Below are positions 4,995-5,571 of a DNA stretch of 5,571 nt, piece by piece. The stretch is taken from assembly GCA_024642805.1 (NCBI GenBank), contig JAHEAK010000175.1, positions 3,373 through 8,943 on the forward strand. The letters are read 5' to 3'. The notes beneath the pieces are model-generated. The model worked only from the letters and a program-made list of their open reading frames with translations. It was not told the origin of the DNA and did no database searches. Positions within the stretch are counted from its first letter, which is position 1, and each line of letters starts with the position of its first letter. Both the position numbers and the translations under genes were made by a program. The DNA comes from Kofleriaceae bacterium (GTDB lineage Bacteria > Myxococcota_A > Polyangia > Haliangiales > Haliangiaceae).

Positions 4995-5571
4995 GCACCA
5001 AGGTCCATACACTGCTGGCGACGAGTCTCGCTCTCGCCGCGCTTGCGTGTCAGGGCGAGCCGGAGCGCGCTTGCGAGCGCGTGCGTTTTGGTTGGCCCCT
5101 CATGGACCTGAGCCCCAGCGTGGATGTCGACAGCGCCAGCGAGGGCATCCAGACCAACTTCGAGGTCCGCAGCGATCTCGAAGCCGGCGTTCTGGCTACC
5201 CTCACGATCGCCAGTGGCGACGAGGATCCAGTCTTTGCGGCCACGGCCATCTCGCAATCAGGTGGGCTGCTCTCCTTTCAAGGCGTCACCGTTCCCGAGG
5301 GGCGCGTGGTCTTCTTCCTCGAAGCCACCGATGCCTGTGGGCGCTTTCGGACCGGTTTGCGAACCTTTGTGTGGGATGGCCTCGGCATTCCCCGCTGCGA
5401 CTTGCAGCTGGCGAAGGGGCCAGCGGAGGATCCCGATCGGCCCTATCCCGTCCTGCGATCCGAACACGATGAAGACCCGCTCGTGCCAGGCATGCAGGTG
5501 CGTGTCCTTGTCGACGCCGGCCGGTCCGACATGCACATCAGCCTCTTTGCAAAGGATCGCGAAACCGACAG
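4991..5571 (+). CDS. Lipoprotein with probable beta-sandwich (Ig-like) domains, cut by the right edge
   Basis: An open frame of 193 codons that has no stop before the window ends. GTG 4991 overlaps the TGA of the dehydrogenase gene (GTGA), indicating translational coupling. Residues 1-19 form a lipoprotein signal with lipobox A-L-A-C20. Residues from about 37 to 140 show alternating hydrophobic strands (TNFEV, ATLTI, LLSFQGV, RVVFFLEA) and a D-A-C116-G-R turn, with a second cysteine at C136; this looks like one Ig-like or similar beta-sandwich. A further strand pattern begins near residue 164 (P-G-M-Q-V-R-V-L-V-D, then H-I-S-L-F-A), perhaps a second such domain; the matching G-x-Q at 52-54 and 167-169 hints at a repeat. 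I do not recognise a named family. By context it is a surface or periplasmic partner of the dehydrogenase, perhaps a scaffold or carbohydrate-binding protein, but that is inference. Confidence 0.75.
   Translation, partial: MSTKVHTLLATSLALAALACQGEPERACERVRFGWPLMDLSPSVDVDSASEGIQTNFEVRSDLEAGVLATLTIASGDEDPVFAATAISQSGGLLSFQGVTVPEGRVVFFLEATDACGRFRTGLRTFVWDGLGIPRCDLQLAKGPAEDPDRPYPVLRSEHDEDPLVPGMQVRVLVDAGRSDMHISLFAKDRETD

Noticed and set aside
3600..5012. Long minus-strand open frame of 470 codons opposite the dehydrogenase
   Set aside because: The plus strand carries unmistakable dehydrogenase motifs and a lipobox over the same bases; the minus reading shows no family motif and is a by-product of high GC and codon bias.
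5047..5472. Plus-strand open frame of 141 codons inside the last gene
   Set aside because: It is Arg/Gly/Ser-rich without motifs; the overlapping frame from GTG 4991 has a lipobox and stop-start coupling and stays open to the edge.

Overview
The window reads as a stretch of a high-GC, densely packed genome from a delta-type Gram-negative bacterium, most likely a member of the Myxococcota (Polyangia-like). The clues are a sigma-54 activator, several lipoproteins with long low-complexity linkers, small one-heme lipoproteins of the 'YDNFG...CxxCH...MPP...W.DCG' kind, and a stand-alone MshEN-like domain. This taxonomic call is inference from protein style; no marker gene is present.

Layout. Positions 1-2218 hold a compact plus-strand cluster: the C-terminal part of a sigma-54-dependent activator (cut by the left edge), a small Rieske [2Fe-2S] protein joined to it by an ATGA overlap, and a PlsC-type acyltransferase 27 bases further on with its own Shine-Dalgarno. 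Positions 2397-3227 hold two paralogous lipoproteins, each with one c-type heme site. They align over 90 residues without a gap at about 44% identity. A strong hairpin inside a degenerate 26-base tandem repeat (3216-3267) closes this block. It lies between the second cytochrome and a convergent minus-strand gene (3279-3560) for a 93-residue MshEN-like protein. A roughly 200-base intergenic region follows. After it comes a plus-strand pair: a lipoprotein PQQ-type sugar dehydrogenase of the glucose/sorbosone dehydrogenase family (about 3765-4994), then, with a GTGA overlap, a second lipoprotein with a probable beta-sandwich fold that runs off the right edge.

How the parts may fit together. The two heme lipoproteins and the PQQ-type dehydrogenase are all predicted to be exported and lipid-anchored, so they could share an envelope electron-transfer route; this rests on proximity and chemistry only. 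The first cluster couples a regulator tightly to a Rieske protein and an acyltransferase, a combination I do not recognise as a named pathway. No mobile element, CRISPR array, tRNA or rRNA was seen. The points most worth a second look are the cytochrome pair, the acyltransferase with amide substitutions in both catalytic motifs, the regulator-Rieske-acyltransferase linkage, the degenerate MshEN-like protein, and the concentration of CTAG sites in the intergenic DNA.
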